Origin: JAAXTX01 sp035560715
GTDB taxonomy: Bacteria; Patescibacteriota; Minisyncoccia; Moranbacterales; UBA1568
DNA length: 33,555 nt
Direction: 5' to 3'
Assembly (NCBI GenBank): GCA_035560715.1
Contig: DATMYW010000052.1
Location: 1-33,555, forward strand
Shown here: in pieces, positions 23,188 to 30,675 of the stretch
Position numbering within the stretch: the first letter of the stretch is position 1
How the letters are laid out: every line of letters starts with the position of its first letter
Made by a program: the position numbers and the translations under genes
The notes under the pieces: model-generated
Seen by the model: only the letters and a program-made list of their open reading frames with translations
Told to the model about the DNA's origin: nothing
Database searches by the model: none

Positions 23188-23865
23188 ATGAATCAGACGA
23201 TTCCATCGAGCGCGGGACCCGCGGTCAAATCGGATTATGAGGCGAGTATCGTAGCAGGGCTCCTTATCGGACTGTTCTCATTGCCGATTCTTTTTACGGC
23301 GTATCCGGAACTGTTCCCGAAGGTATGGCCGATCGCGATCATTTTTTTCCTCGTCGCCGCACCGACCGGCATATACATCGCTTCCCGCTTGACGCGATTC
23401 CTTCCCATCATCTGGCAGATCGCGAAGTTCGTGCTCGTCGGCGGCCTCAACGCCCTCATGGATATCGGTGTCCTTGCCGCGCTCCAGACATTCTTTCGGT
23501 CATCGTACGATATCGATCCGAACGCGGCGATATTGAGCATCGGCGGCATCGCGCTGGCCTATTACGCGCTCTACAAGGCGCTTTCGTTTCTTGTCGCGAA
23601 CGTCAATAGTTTCTTCTGGAACAAGCTCTGGATTTTCTCCGGCAACGCAACCAAGGACGGCGCGAAGGAATTCGGGCAGTTTCTGGTCGTCAGCATCGTC
23701 GGATTCCTCCTCAACATCTTCTTCGCATCGTTCATCTTCTCGTCCGTCGCACCTTTCGGCGGCATCAATACGTCGCAGTGGGGACTCCTGTGCGCGGTGT
23801 TCGGCAGCCTCGCCGGACTGGTCTGGAACTTCCTCGGCTACAAGCTCATCGTCTTCAAGAAATAA
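23188..23865 (+). CDS. GtrA-like membrane protein
   Basis: A 225-residue protein with six or so hydrophobic segments. Residues about 70-225 match the GtrA family: four helices with FVLVGGLNALMDIGVLAAL at the start and NSFFWNKLWIFSG, then a final NFLGYKLIVFKK. GtrA proteins are thought to move lipid-linked sugars across the membrane for glycan or teichoic-acid decoration. An extra N-terminal pair of helices (about 20-65, LLIGLFSLPILFTAYPELF and PIAIIFFLVAAPTGIYIAS) precedes the family region. No Shine-Dalgarno sequence; likely translated with the upstream gene. A long hairpin terminator follows at 23891-23925. Confidence 0.9.
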   Translation: MNQTIPSSAGPAVKSDYEASIVAGLLIGLFSLPILFTAYPELFPKVWPIAIIFFLVAAPTGIYIASRLTRFLPIIWQIAKFVLVGGLNALMDIGVLAALQTFFRSSYDIDPNAAILSIGGIALAYYALYKALSFLVANVNSFFWNKLWIFSGNATKDGAKEFGQFLVVSIVGFLLNIFFASFIFSSVAPFGGINTSQWGLLCAVFGSLAGLVWNFLGYKLIVFKK

Positions 23866-23890
23866 CCATCGGAAACGGTATCTCGAAACG

Positions 23891-23925
23891 AAACGTCCCT
23901 TCATGCCGTCGCATGGGGACGTTTT
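23891..23925 (+). terminator. Terminator after the GtrA-like gene
   Basis: AAACGTCCC (23891-23899) pairs with GGGACGTTT (23916-23924), and the loop contains a second stem, CATGC/GCATG. TTTT ends the stem. It lies 26 bases past the stop. Confidence 0.8.
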
Positions 23926-24021
23926 GATATGTCGGAATTATCGGTTGATCGTGACGGATAACCCCCGCGAAGGCGCACCCATCGCCGTGATACGACGGCA
24001 CTGGTCGGGAGGGTTTTTGAT

Positions 24022-24030
24022 TGGTATACT
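24022..24030 (+). promoter_or_regulatory. Possible extended -10 promoter upstream of dnaX
   Basis: TGGTATACT gives TG, one base, then TATACT (24025-24030). No good -35 is seen. A transcript from here would have a leader of about 200 bases containing the octamer and heptad repeats. Confidence 0.4.
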
Positions 24031-24056
24031 GGAATCAGAATGCACTGTCGCATCGA

Positions 24057-24086
24057 TACATTGTTACATTGTTACATTGATACATT
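24057..24086. repeat. Octamer tandem repeat upstream of dnaX
   Basis: TACATT occurs at 24057, 24065, 24073 and 24081, exactly every 8 bases; TACATTGT is the unit in the first two, with single changes in the last two. Confidence 0.85.
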
Positions 24087-24112
24087 TTTTGCGTTCCCAC
24101 ATGTTGATTTGC

Positions 24113-24213
24113 GACTTTCGACTTGATGGTCTTTATAGACTTTTGACCCCATAAAACCTCGCGGATTCGGTCACGCGGCACGCTTTCGACTCGTCGCTCC
24201 GTTCCCGACTTTT
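24113..24213. repeat. GACT-type heptads in the dnaX leader
   Basis: GACT cores at 24113 and 24120, a GACT/GACC pair at 24138 and 24145, and cores at 24181 (CGCT), 24188 (GACT) and 24195 (CGCT) show 7-base spacing within each group; the groups are out of phase with each other. They lie on the coding strand of the dnaX leader, the opposite sense to the arrays near minus-strand genes. Confidence 0.6.
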
Positions 24214-24241
24214 TACTGTAGATTTGTGACTGTATAGACCT

Positions 24242-25828
24242 ATGCCCGCCTTCTACCGCACCTACCGCCCGTCGAGTTTCGCCGAGATCGTCGGGCAGGA
24301 ACATGTGGTCCGCACCCTCGAAAACGCGATCATTACGGGAAAGATCGGACATGCCTATCTGTTCACCGGACCGCGCGGCACCGGCAAGACGACATTGGCC
24401 CGACTCCTCGCCAAAGCGGCGAACTGCACGGACCGGAAAGGCGCAGAGCCCTGCGGGAAGTGTGAGAACTGCCTCCTGATGACGGAAGGCCGCTCACTCG
24501 ACCTCATCGAATTCGACGCGGCGACCCATACGCAGGTAGACCGCATGCGCGAGATTCTCGAGACCGTGCCGACGCCTCCCGCATCCGGCCGCCACAAGAT
24601 CTACATCATCGACGAGGCGCACATGCTCACGACCGGTGCCTGGAACGCGTTCCTGAAGACACTGGAAGAGCCGCCGGCGCACGTCATCTTCATCCTCGCG
24701 ACCACCGCGCTGCACAAGGTTCCCGAGACGATCGTCTCGCGCTGCCAGCGGTTCGATCTCACGCGGTTCCCGGTCAAGGACATCGTCACGAAACTCTCCC
24801 GAATCGCGAAAAAAGAGAAATTGAACATCGACGATGAAGCACTCCGCTTGATCGCGCTCTCGGCCGAAGGCGGCATGCGCGACGCCGAATCGCTCCTCTC
24901 GCAGGTCGCATCGCTCCAGGAAAACCCGATCACCGAGGAAGACGCCGCGCTCATCCTCGGCATGACCAGTCAGACGAAGCTAGCCTCGCTCGCGCGGTTC
25001 ATATCCGAAGGCGACCTTACCGCCGCGCTCGCGTACGTCCGCGAACTCTCCGACAAGGGCGAGAACTTCTCCGCGTTCGTACCGTCCTTCCTGCGGCTTC
25101 TCCGCGTTCTCCTGCTCATATCGATCGACCCAAAAACCGCGGAAGCCGACCTCGAGCGGCTCACCGATGAACGCCGGACGGAACTCCTTTCGATCGCGTC
25201 GTCCCTCCCGACCGCGCGGCTCATCGAGATCATCGGCTTCTTCCGTACCGCGGAAACCGAGATGCGAAATTCGTCCATTCCCGAACTGCCGATCGAAATC
25301 GCGGTCGTGAAATCGCTCGCGCGATCGACCGGTCAGGTCCGTGAACTCCGCAGCGAGGAAGAGGAGGAAGAGGAAATCCTCCCTGAACCCGAAAAAATCA
25401 CAGAGGAGGACGACACTCCGGAAGAATCCGAAACGAGCCCCTCGACGCCGGAATCGGAAGACGGGGAAGCTGAGGCGTCATCAGAAAACGAACCCGCTCA
25501 GCCCGCATCGTTCTCGTTCGTCGATGTACAGGACCGTTGGCGCGAGATACTCCGGGAGGCGACCCGCATCAACGCATCCCTCACGCTCGCCCTCTCGAAC
25601 GCACGCCCCCTCTCGGTTTCGGGTAATCTGGTCACCATCGCGGTCCGATTCCCCTTCCACAAGGACCGACTCGCCGATCCCGCGAACGCATTGACCCTCG
25701 CCCAGGCCTTTGATACCATATTTTCGACCAGGGTGAAGATCGCGGTCACGGTCGAGACGAAGAAAGATGCCGCCGAGAATCCGCTGGTTTCCCAGGCGCT
25801 CTCGATGATGGGCGGGGAAGTGGTGTAG
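24242..25828 (+). CDS. dnaX: DNA polymerase III subunit gamma/tau
   Basis: A 528-residue clamp-loader ATPase that places the beta clamp on DNA. Walker A is GPRGTGKT (43-50). The zinc-binding module has Cys at 62, 71, 74 and 77 (CTDRKGAEPCGKCENC). The Walker B/DEAH box is IIDEAHML (122-129), and the VSRCQRF arginine-finger motif lies near 165. Domain III extends to about 365. An acidic low-complexity linker (EEEEEEILPEPEK onward, about 375-430) joins a C-terminal domain of about 100 residues. No slippery A-run for a gamma frameshift is evident. The leader carries octamer and heptad repeats, and a heptad array starts four bases after the stop. Confidence 0.97.
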   Translation: MPAFYRTYRPSSFAEIVGQEHVVRTLENAIITGKIGHAYLFTGPRGTGKTTLARLLAKAANCTDRKGAEPCGKCENCLLMTEGRSLDLIEFDAATHTQVDRMREILETVPTPPASGRHKIYIIDEAHMLTTGAWNAFLKTLEEPPAHVIFILATTALHKVPETIVSRCQRFDLTRFPVKDIVTKLSRIAKKEKLNIDDEALRLIALSAEGGMRDAESLLSQVASLQENPITEEDAALILGMTSQTKLASLARFISEGDLTAALAYVRELSDKGENFSAFVPSFLRLLRVLLLISIDPKTAEADLERLTDERRTELLSIASSLPTARLIEIIGFFRTAETEMRNSSIPELPIEIAVVKSLARSTGQVRELRSEEEEEEEILPEPEKITEEDDTPEESETSPSTPESEDGEAEASSENEPAQPASFSFVDVQDRWREILREATRINASLTLALSNARPLSVSGNLVTIAVRFPFHKDRLADPANALTLAQAFDTIFSTRVKIAVTVETKKDAAENPLVSQALSMMGGEVV

Positions 25829-25831
25829 GAG

Positions 25832-25924
25832 GAATTGAGAATGATGAATAATGAATAAGGCAAAACAAGAATCGAACTGAGTTCGGAAGTTCATTCGTTA
25901 TTCATAATTCTTGATTCTATATTC
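25832..25924. repeat. Inverted pair of GAAT heptad arrays between dnaX and tRNA-Gln
   Basis: Plus-strand GAAT cores at 25832, 25839, 25846 and 25853 (four units). Then the reverse form ATTC at 25893, 25900, 25907, 25914 and 25921 (five units). Both runs hold a strict 7-base period. As inverted copies they can fold into a long imperfect stem with the GAAT/ATTC cores paired. The gap fills the space from four bases after the dnaX stop to ten bases before the tRNA. Confidence 0.85.
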
Positions 25925-25934
25925 TAGAAACAAT

Positions 25935-26006
25935 TGGGGAGTAGCCAAGCGGTAAGGCAACGGGTTTTGGTCCCGTCATGCGTAGGTTCGATCCCTACCT
26001 CCCCAG
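25935..26006 (+). tRNA. trnQ: tRNA-Gln (anticodon TTG)
   Basis: A 72-base cloverleaf. The acceptor stem TGGGGAG pairs with CTCCCCA, the D stem GCC with GGC, the anticodon stem ACGGG with CCCGT around the loop TTTTGGT, and the T stem GTAGG with CCTAC around TTCGATC. The anticodon TTG is at 25967-25969, reading CAA (and CAG by wobble). The discriminator is G. The 3' CCA is not encoded (CAG follows), so it must be added after transcription. Confidence 0.96.
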
Positions 26007-26017
26007 CAGATAACAGC

Positions 26018-26740
26018 ATGAAAATCTTTTCTCGGATCATCCAGGAGGCAAGAAACGTCGCCTACGCGCTTTGCGCCCGTTTTCATTCTGCCAAATCCTC
26101 CGTCCAAAACGATGTCCCCTATGTCTGCCAGTTCGCGACCCCGAAGAGCCCGGAACTGAGCCTGACGAACGAGCTGAAAGCCATCGACGATCCGCACTGG
26201 GAAAACACCGGGGCTTCTTCGCCAGAACGCTATGCCGAATGGGCATATACCATGTGCGGCATGTCTTCAACATTGATGGCACTGAAATTTTTTCGCAAGG
26301 ACCCCGGCCTGAAAGTCGCGCAACTCGCAGAGGATGCGCTGGCTCATGGAGTCTACGCACGAGACCGAACCGGATTGTCCGACATGAAATACCGGCCGTA
26401 TTCCGCCTGGGTAAGGAAATACGGGATTACGGCGAAGATCTATACGCGCCTGAACCTACAAGGCATACGATACGCCCTTTCCCGCGGAAGATTGGCAATC
26501 GTATCGGTCAACCCGAATATCAGAGGATACGCTACCGCATCCGCAAACCAGAAAGGAGGCCATCTCGTGCTCGTAACCGGATATGACCTCTCTCGGGAAA
26601 CGATCTCTATCAACAACCCTTCTGGCTTCGAAAGTTCGAAAACCCAAAAAGACCACTCCGTCACGATACGGGACTTCCTCGACCACTACGCAGGCAGAGG
26701 AATCGTGCTTTCCCCGAATCATCAAGAATCCGCCTCATAA
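26018..26740 (+). CDS. C39-like cysteine peptidase domain protein
   Basis: A 240-residue protein starting 11 bases after the tRNA, so it may be transcribed with it. It resembles the Peptidase_C39_2 group of papain-fold proteins: catalytic Cys about residue 80 in WAYTMCGMSSTLMAL, His about 182 in GGHLVLVTGYD, and the polar third residue in SINNPSG (about 198-203). The short N-terminal helix has no clear signal-peptide cleavage site. Substrates are unknown; family members cut peptides or are inactive scaffolds. The gap to the next gene is 11 bases, and no Shine-Dalgarno sequence precedes the ATG. Confidence 0.83.
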   Translation: MKIFSRIIQEARNVAYALCARFHSAKSSVQNDVPYVCQFATPKSPELSLTNELKAIDDPHWENTGASSPERYAEWAYTMCGMSSTLMALKFFRKDPGLKVAQLAEDALAHGVYARDRTGLSDMKYRPYSAWVRKYGITAKIYTRLNLQGIRYALSRGRLAIVSVNPNIRGYATASANQKGGHLVLVTGYDLSRETISINNPSGFESSKTQKDHSVTIRDFLDHYAGRGIVLSPNHQESAS

Positions 26741-26751
26741 TCGCGACTCCT

Positions 26752-27357
26752 ATGGAAGATCACGAACCCGACATTCGGCAGGTATATACGCGATTTTGCG
26801 TACCGCCGAACTTGGCGGAGCATATGGAGACGGTGGCGGCCGTCGTCCGTGTCATCCGTGACCACTGGGTCGGTGAGCCGATTGACTGGGATTTCATCGT
26901 CCGCGCGGCACTCCTTCACGATATCGGGAATATCGTGAAATTCGATTTCGATGCCCATCCGGAATTCCTGGGAGAAGAGGAAGCGAACGTCGAGTACTGG
27001 AAGGCCGTTCAAAAAGATATCATCGACCGATACGGCAAAGACGATCACCTCGCGAGCGGCAACATGCTCAGAGAACTCGGGGTCTCCCACGAACTGCTCT
27101 CGACCATCCAGGATAAGTCCTTTTCGAATGCGATCGAGGTGGCTGCCGGAAACGATTGGAGCGCAAAAATCCTCCTGTACGCGGATATGCGGGTCATGCC
27201 GTTCGGCGTCGCTTCCCTTGAAGAGCGGCTCGCGGACGTCCGCAACCGTATGCCGCAATACTACCGGAGACCCGACTTTGAGGATCTCCTGAATGCCGCC
27301 CGCGACATAGAGACCCAGATTTCGGAACATCTCGACAGCGCCGTATCCGATATATGA
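26752..27357 (+). CDS. HD-domain phosphohydrolase
   Basis: A 201-residue protein of the HD superfamily, metal-dependent phosphohydrolases. The ligands appear in order: His24 (LAEHMETV), His56-Asp57 (ALLHDIGN), a later His near 107 (DDHLASG) and Asp near 144 in LLYADMRV. The compact form without a second domain resembles the small HD hydrolases that act on nucleotides; the substrate is not readable. It follows the C39-like gene by 11 bases, so they are probably translated from one message. A strong 11-bp hairpin (27374-27400) follows. Confidence 0.85.
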   Translation: MEDHEPDIRQVYTRFCVPPNLAEHMETVAAVVRVIRDHWVGEPIDWDFIVRAALLHDIGNIVKFDFDAHPEFLGEEEANVEYWKAVQKDIIDRYGKDDHLASGNMLRELGVSHELLSTIQDKSFSNAIEVAAGNDWSAKILLYADMRVMPFGVASLEERLADVRNRMPQYYRRPDFEDLLNAARDIETQISEHLDSAVSDI

Positions 27358-27373
27358 TGGAAATGAATACCTC

Positions 27374-27400
27374 GTTTCCGAAGGCTCAACCTTCGGAAAC
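27374..27400 (+). terminator. Hairpin after the HD hydrolase gene
   Basis: A perfect 11-bp stem (GTTTCCGAAGG with CCTTCGGAAAC) with a CTCAA loop, 17 bases past the stop. No T run follows, so it may be a processing or stability element rather than a classical terminator. Confidence 0.55.
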
Positions 27401-27436
27401 GATATAGCATTCTCTTGAGTCTTTTATCATACCCTC

Positions 27437-28334
27437 ATGCTCCCCTCCTGGACCCTTCTCGCGTTTCTCGCCCCGATCCTGTGGTCGCTTGTCGGCTTCT
27501 TGGACAAGTTCGTCATATCGAAATACGTTCGGGACGATCAGGGCGCCGAGTCACTCGTCATCTTCACCGGACTCACCGGGTTCGTCATGGCGACGGGAAT
27601 TTTCCTCTTCGGCCATCCGGTGACCGGTATCCCCGTCCGCGACGTCGCGTGTATCATGATCGCGGGAATCATCTACGTCGCGGCGTTCATTCCGTACCTG
27701 ACGGCGATGAAGGAAGCCGACGCAAGCATCGTCGTCTCGCTGTACCAGCTTACGCCCATCTTCAGCTATGTTCTCGGCCTCGTGTTCCTCGGCGAACACC
27801 TTTCCGCCCTGCAGATGCTCGCGGGGGTCCTTGTCATAGCCGGCGCCGTCTCACTTTCGTCCGATCCGAAAAAACCGTTCCGACCGGACCGCAAGACGTT
27901 CGGTTTGATGGCTCTCTCATCGTTCGGACTGGCGACCAGCGCGCTCCTCTTCAAATATTTCGCGCTCGACTCGCTCGACCCGTCGGCGGCGGAATAGGTT
28001 CGCTTTTCCTGTTCGCCTTCATCGGATCATATCGGAAGCCGTTCATCACATTGCTTGAAACCGGCGGCGCGCGCATCGCCGCCCTCAACCTGTCCCCGGC
28101 GAAATCCTCACCGTTTTCGGAACGCTCGCGATGTCGTTCGCCTCGCTTTCCGCACCGCTCGCGGTCGTATCGATCATCAATGGGACCCAGCCGTTCATCA
28201 TGCTGCTCATCGGAGGAATGTTCACCCTGTTCCTGCCCCATATCATTTCGGAACAGAACGGACGCGCCAGCCTTGTCCGTCGCATCGTTTCGAGTGCCGT
28301 CATTTTCGCGGGTGTCGTCTTTCTTTTTATCTGA
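27437..28334 (+). pseudogene. EamA/DMT-family permease interrupted by two frameshifts
   Basis: The first part (27437-27997) codes ten-helix drug/metabolite transporter sequence (FLAPILWSLVGFLDKFVISKY, QLTPIFSYVLGLVFLGE) through about helix 6. It then stops at TAG just after SLDPSAA. The next part (GIGSLFLFAFIGSYRKPFITLL) continues in the -1 frame. At about 28090-28110 the frame shifts again (NLSP to GEILTVFGTLAMSF) and continues to 28334. The full span is 898 bases; two added bases would give 900, the normal length of about 299 residues. Both breaks lie in G- or C-rich runs. It may be a decaying gene or carry two sequencing errors; I cannot tell which. Confidence 0.8.
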
Positions 28335-28344
28335 CGACCGCCGC

Positions 28345-28373
28345 TTGGAACGGAACGGGAAATGCTGTATAAT
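28345..28373 (+). promoter_or_regulatory. Predicted promoter for the 216-residue membrane protein gene
   Basis: TTGGAA (28345-28350) and a perfect TATAAT (28368-28373) are 17 bases apart, directly after the permease remnant. The transcript would start near 28380, leaving a leader of about 22 bases. Confidence 0.7.
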
Positions 28374-28401
28374 GGCTTCCTAAGGCCATTCGAACGATTT
28401 C

Positions 28402-29052
28402 ATGCACGATATTCTGACATTCATTTTCGAAGACACGAACGGCGGCGGATCGTTCAGCCGATCGGCGGTGTGGACGTTCGTCCTCGTGATCGTCGCGTAC
28501 CTGCAGTTTCGGAAAGCCAACCACATATCGAGCGCCGATTTCATCCATCGTCTCAAGAACGATTTCTTCGGAAAGGAGACCCGGGAGCTTTTCTTTCTTT
28601 TCGAGAAGGACTATCTCCGATATGACGAGGAAAACGAGGTCTTCGAGGTCGTAAAGATCGATGAGAAAACGAAATCCGAACTCGGCATAACGAGAAAATT
28701 CTTCACGATCTACGAAGTCGACGACTTCATTCTTGGAGACGTGTATGATCTCGGGCTGTTCGAACAGAAACGAATCGTCGATATCGACATGGTCTATGAG
28801 GAATTCGGGTACTATATCGCCACCGTCTGGGAGAACAAGGCCATCCGGTACTACATAGAGAACCAGCGCAAGGACCCGCGGCACCGCGACGTCTACAACA
28901 AGTTCGATTACATCGGCCTCAAATGCGAACAGTACGGTGCGGCGAAAATCGAGAGAAATACGCTCCGGGTCTGGATGATACGGCTGTGCTTCAGTAAGGC
29001 ACTCCTCCGCCAGCTTCACCGAACCCCTCGATCCGAGCAGGGCATCCGGTAA
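28402..29052 (+). CDS. Membrane-anchored protein of unknown function, 216 residues
   Basis: Not recognised with confidence. One hydrophobic segment at about 21-37 (SAVWTFVLVIVAYLQF) is followed by a soluble, mostly helical region rich in Phe, Tyr and acidic residues (FLFEKDYLRYDEENEVFEVV, ENKAIRYYIENQRKDP). The layout, a single helix followed by a charged helical domain, recalls DUF4760-type proteins, but this is only a resemblance. The C-terminus is basic (RLCFSKALLRQLHRTPRS). It has its own promoter and short leader with no Shine-Dalgarno sequence. Confidence 0.7.
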   Translation: MHDILTFIFEDTNGGGSFSRSAVWTFVLVIVAYLQFRKANHISSADFIHRLKNDFFGKETRELFFLFEKDYLRYDEENEVFEVVKIDEKTKSELGITRKFFTIYEVDDFILGDVYDLGLFEQKRIVDIDMVYEEFGYYIATVWENKAIRYYIENQRKDPRHRDVYNKFDYIGLKCEQYGAAKIERNTLRVWMIRLCFSKALLRQLHRTPRSEQGIR

Positions 29053-29085
29053 GATCAGGAGAACGCGGAGCGGTCACGGCGATCA

Positions 29086-29115
29086 TTGGAGAAAAGATGG
29101 ACAATCTGGCATACT
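29086..29115 (+). promoter_or_regulatory. Possible promoter for the 65-residue membrane protein gene
   Basis: TTGGAG (29086-29091) and CATACT (29110-29115) are 18 bases apart, with TG one base before the -10 hexamer. The match is moderate. Confidence 0.45.
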
Positions 29116-29151
29116 GTCCATGACAATCATAAACAGCTCTGTCACAATCGT

Positions 29152-29349
29152 ATGGAAGAAGATCTGAAAACCCGCCTTGAGGCGCTGGAGAAGAGGACCG
29201 AGGCAATTTATGTTTCCGTCGAGAAGACGCGGAAGTACTTCCTCTGGACGCTCATCGCGACCGTCGTCGCGTTCGTCCTCCCGCTCATCGGCATCGCCAT
29301 CATCCTCCCGATGATGGTCGGACCGATTCTGTCCGGATACGGCATCTGA
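29152..29349 (+). CDS. 65-residue coiled-coil and membrane-helix protein
   Basis: The start at 29152 (MEEDLKTRLEALEKR) is chosen because the coding-like sequence begins there; an in-frame ATG at 29086 lies inside the proposed -35 box. An N-terminal coiled coil (about 1-28, LKTRLEALEKRTEAIYVSVEKTRKY) leads into one long or two short membrane helices (about 30-60, LWTLIATVVAFVLPLIGIAIILPMMV). This looks like a small self-associating membrane protein. The function is unknown. It ends at the bidirectional hairpin at 29364-29385. Confidence 0.65.
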   Translation: MEEDLKTRLEALEKRTEAIYVSVEKTRKYFLWTLIATVVAFVLPLIGIAIILPMMVGPILSGYGI

Positions 29350-29363
29350 CACTTCCGACCGAA

Positions 29364-29385
29364 AAGCCGGCCCTATGGCCGGCTT
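29364..29385. terminator. Hairpin between convergent genes
   Basis: A perfect 9-bp stem (AAGCCGGCC with GGCCGGCTT) and a CTAT loop. The minus-strand side is followed by TTTTC, favouring termination of the leftward transcript; the plus-strand side has no T run. Confidence 0.75.
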
Positions 29386-29414
29386 ATCTTCGTATACTAC
29401 ACATCCGGTGAATC

Positions 29415-29738
29415 CTATTCCGCCTCGTTCCCGGCGGAATTCACCATCCCGTCAAGATCGCCGAGTGCCTTGTCCGCCTCGGCCTTGCTCGTGACCGGCA
29501 CCAAAGCGGCGGCATCCAATACGTCGGCATTATCCGAATCAACGGTTTCCTTCGTCGGAGCCGAAGAAACATCCGATGAAGCCGTCTGCTGCGCGGCGGC
29601 CGGTGTCGGCTTCGACGTGGTAACCGGCGATACCGACCGTTTGCCGGAAGATACCATCAGCCACGACCCGAAAGTCAACGCCAGAACGACCACCCCACCG
29701 ACCGCGACCATGACGACCTGATTCCGCTCCAGTTTCAT
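29415..29738 (-). CDS. Membrane-anchored protein with a Ser/Thr/Ala-rich outside tail
   Basis: 107 residues from the ATG at 29738; an ATG three codons upstream (29747) is equally possible. A single N-terminal helix (about 8-29, VVMVAVGGVVVLALTFGSWLMV) is followed by a low-complexity linker rich in Ser, Thr, Pro and Ala (about 35-65) and a short acidic helical end (EADKALGDLDGMVNSAGNEAE). The tail is probably outside the cell. It lies 43 bases downstream of the exported Cys-containing protein gene on the same strand, and the pair may work together. I do not recognise a family. Confidence 0.65.
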   Translation of the reverse strand: MKLERNQVVMVAVGGVVVLALTFGSWLMVSSGKRSVSPVTTSKPTPAAAQQTASSDVSSAPTKETVDSDNADVLDAAALVPVTSKAEADKALGDLDGMVNSAGNEAE

Positions 29739-29790
29739 AGTGAACATTCATGAATGATCGACCCCGACGTGATCGGCACGCCAGTCTAAA

Positions 29791-30543
29791 TCAGACCTTG
29801 ATCGTATCGATTGCGGCCTTTATCGCCACACGGAGCGTTCCCTGGAAATAGGTCCGCATGTCCTGCCCGGCCGTCCGGATAGCGTCACGCGCCGTCGTAA
29901 TGTCCGTCTGACTGCTTCCGCTCGCCTTCAACACGATGATGTAGGCATCTATCTTGTCGAGCACGGTCTGTGCCTTGGTCTTGAACGTCGCGAAATCGTC
30001 CGAGATGGCGGTCGTGTCTACTTCCTTGGATTTGAGGAACGTTATGATTTTTTCCACACGGGTCTCGATCCGCGCAATCTCTTTTTCTCGCCACGTCTTC
30101 ATGGCCTGTGCCCGTTCGAGAGCGGTCTTTCCTGACTCATTCTTCATCTCATTACCGCGAAGGGCGCCTCCCTGCCCGTTCTTCGGACTCGGCATGCACG
30201 CAAGCACGGTCGTCGTCGAGGATTCGGAAGTCACCTTCGGAAGATTCCTGCAGGTTCCGTCGAAAGTCGTCGAATCGGTGCTCCCGGGCTTCGTTCCGGT
30301 AAATGCGCACGGATCACCGGTACTCTTTCCACTACACGCGGTTTTCGCCGCATCCGAAACCTCGAATTTTCTTCCCATCTGCCGATTATCGCCCCGACCC
30401 CGTTCGTCGGACCGATTCTCGCGCCCAAACCAACCGTGGTCGCCGGTATTTCCGTCCTGAGCGAGCGCCTGCCCGGCCATGAGGCCGAGAGACGCCAGAA
30501 ACAACACCGATATCGTCCCGATTGCCGCCTTTCGCCTATTCAT
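29791..30543 (-). CDS. Exported Cys-containing protein of unknown function, 250 residues
   Basis: A classical signal peptide: basic MNRRK, hydrophobic core to about 22, and cleavage after AQALA (about residue 28). The mature part opens with a charged, Arg/Gly-rich linker. A four-Cys module follows (about 62-117: SDAAKTACSGKSTGDPCAF, then GTCR and LACMP), likely disulphide bonded outside the cell. The C-terminal 115 residues appear helical (RAQAMKTWREKEIARIETRVEKIITFLKS), suggesting a coiled-coil or helical bundle. No catalytic motif is visible. It is upstream of the anchored 107-residue protein gene. Confidence 0.78.
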   Translation of the reverse strand: MNRRKAAIGTISVLFLASLGLMAGQALAQDGNTGDHGWFGRENRSDERGRGDNRQMGRKFEVSDAAKTACSGKSTGDPCAFTGTKPGSTDSTTFDGTCRNLPKVTSESSTTTVLACMPSPKNGQGGALRGNEMKNESGKTALERAQAMKTWREKEIARIETRVEKIITFLKSKEVDTTAISDDFATFKTKAQTVLDKIDAYIIVLKASGSSQTDITTARDAIRTAGQDMRTYFQGTLRVAIKAAIDTIKV

Positions 30544-30675
30544 ACATTTGACTTTTTACGGCTTATTCGAGCCTTTGGAAGAGATCCAGGCCCGGAACGA
30601 ACCCCGAAGGTCCGCCATCACTTCATAACACGAATTTCGAGTATGTTTTCTTTCACACTCCCTTGCCGTCAAAAT

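Noticed and set aside
25832..25924. Heptad arrays considered as a CRISPR array.
   Set aside because: Units are 7 bases with a 4-base core and no spacers of 25-40 bases; no cas gene is present.
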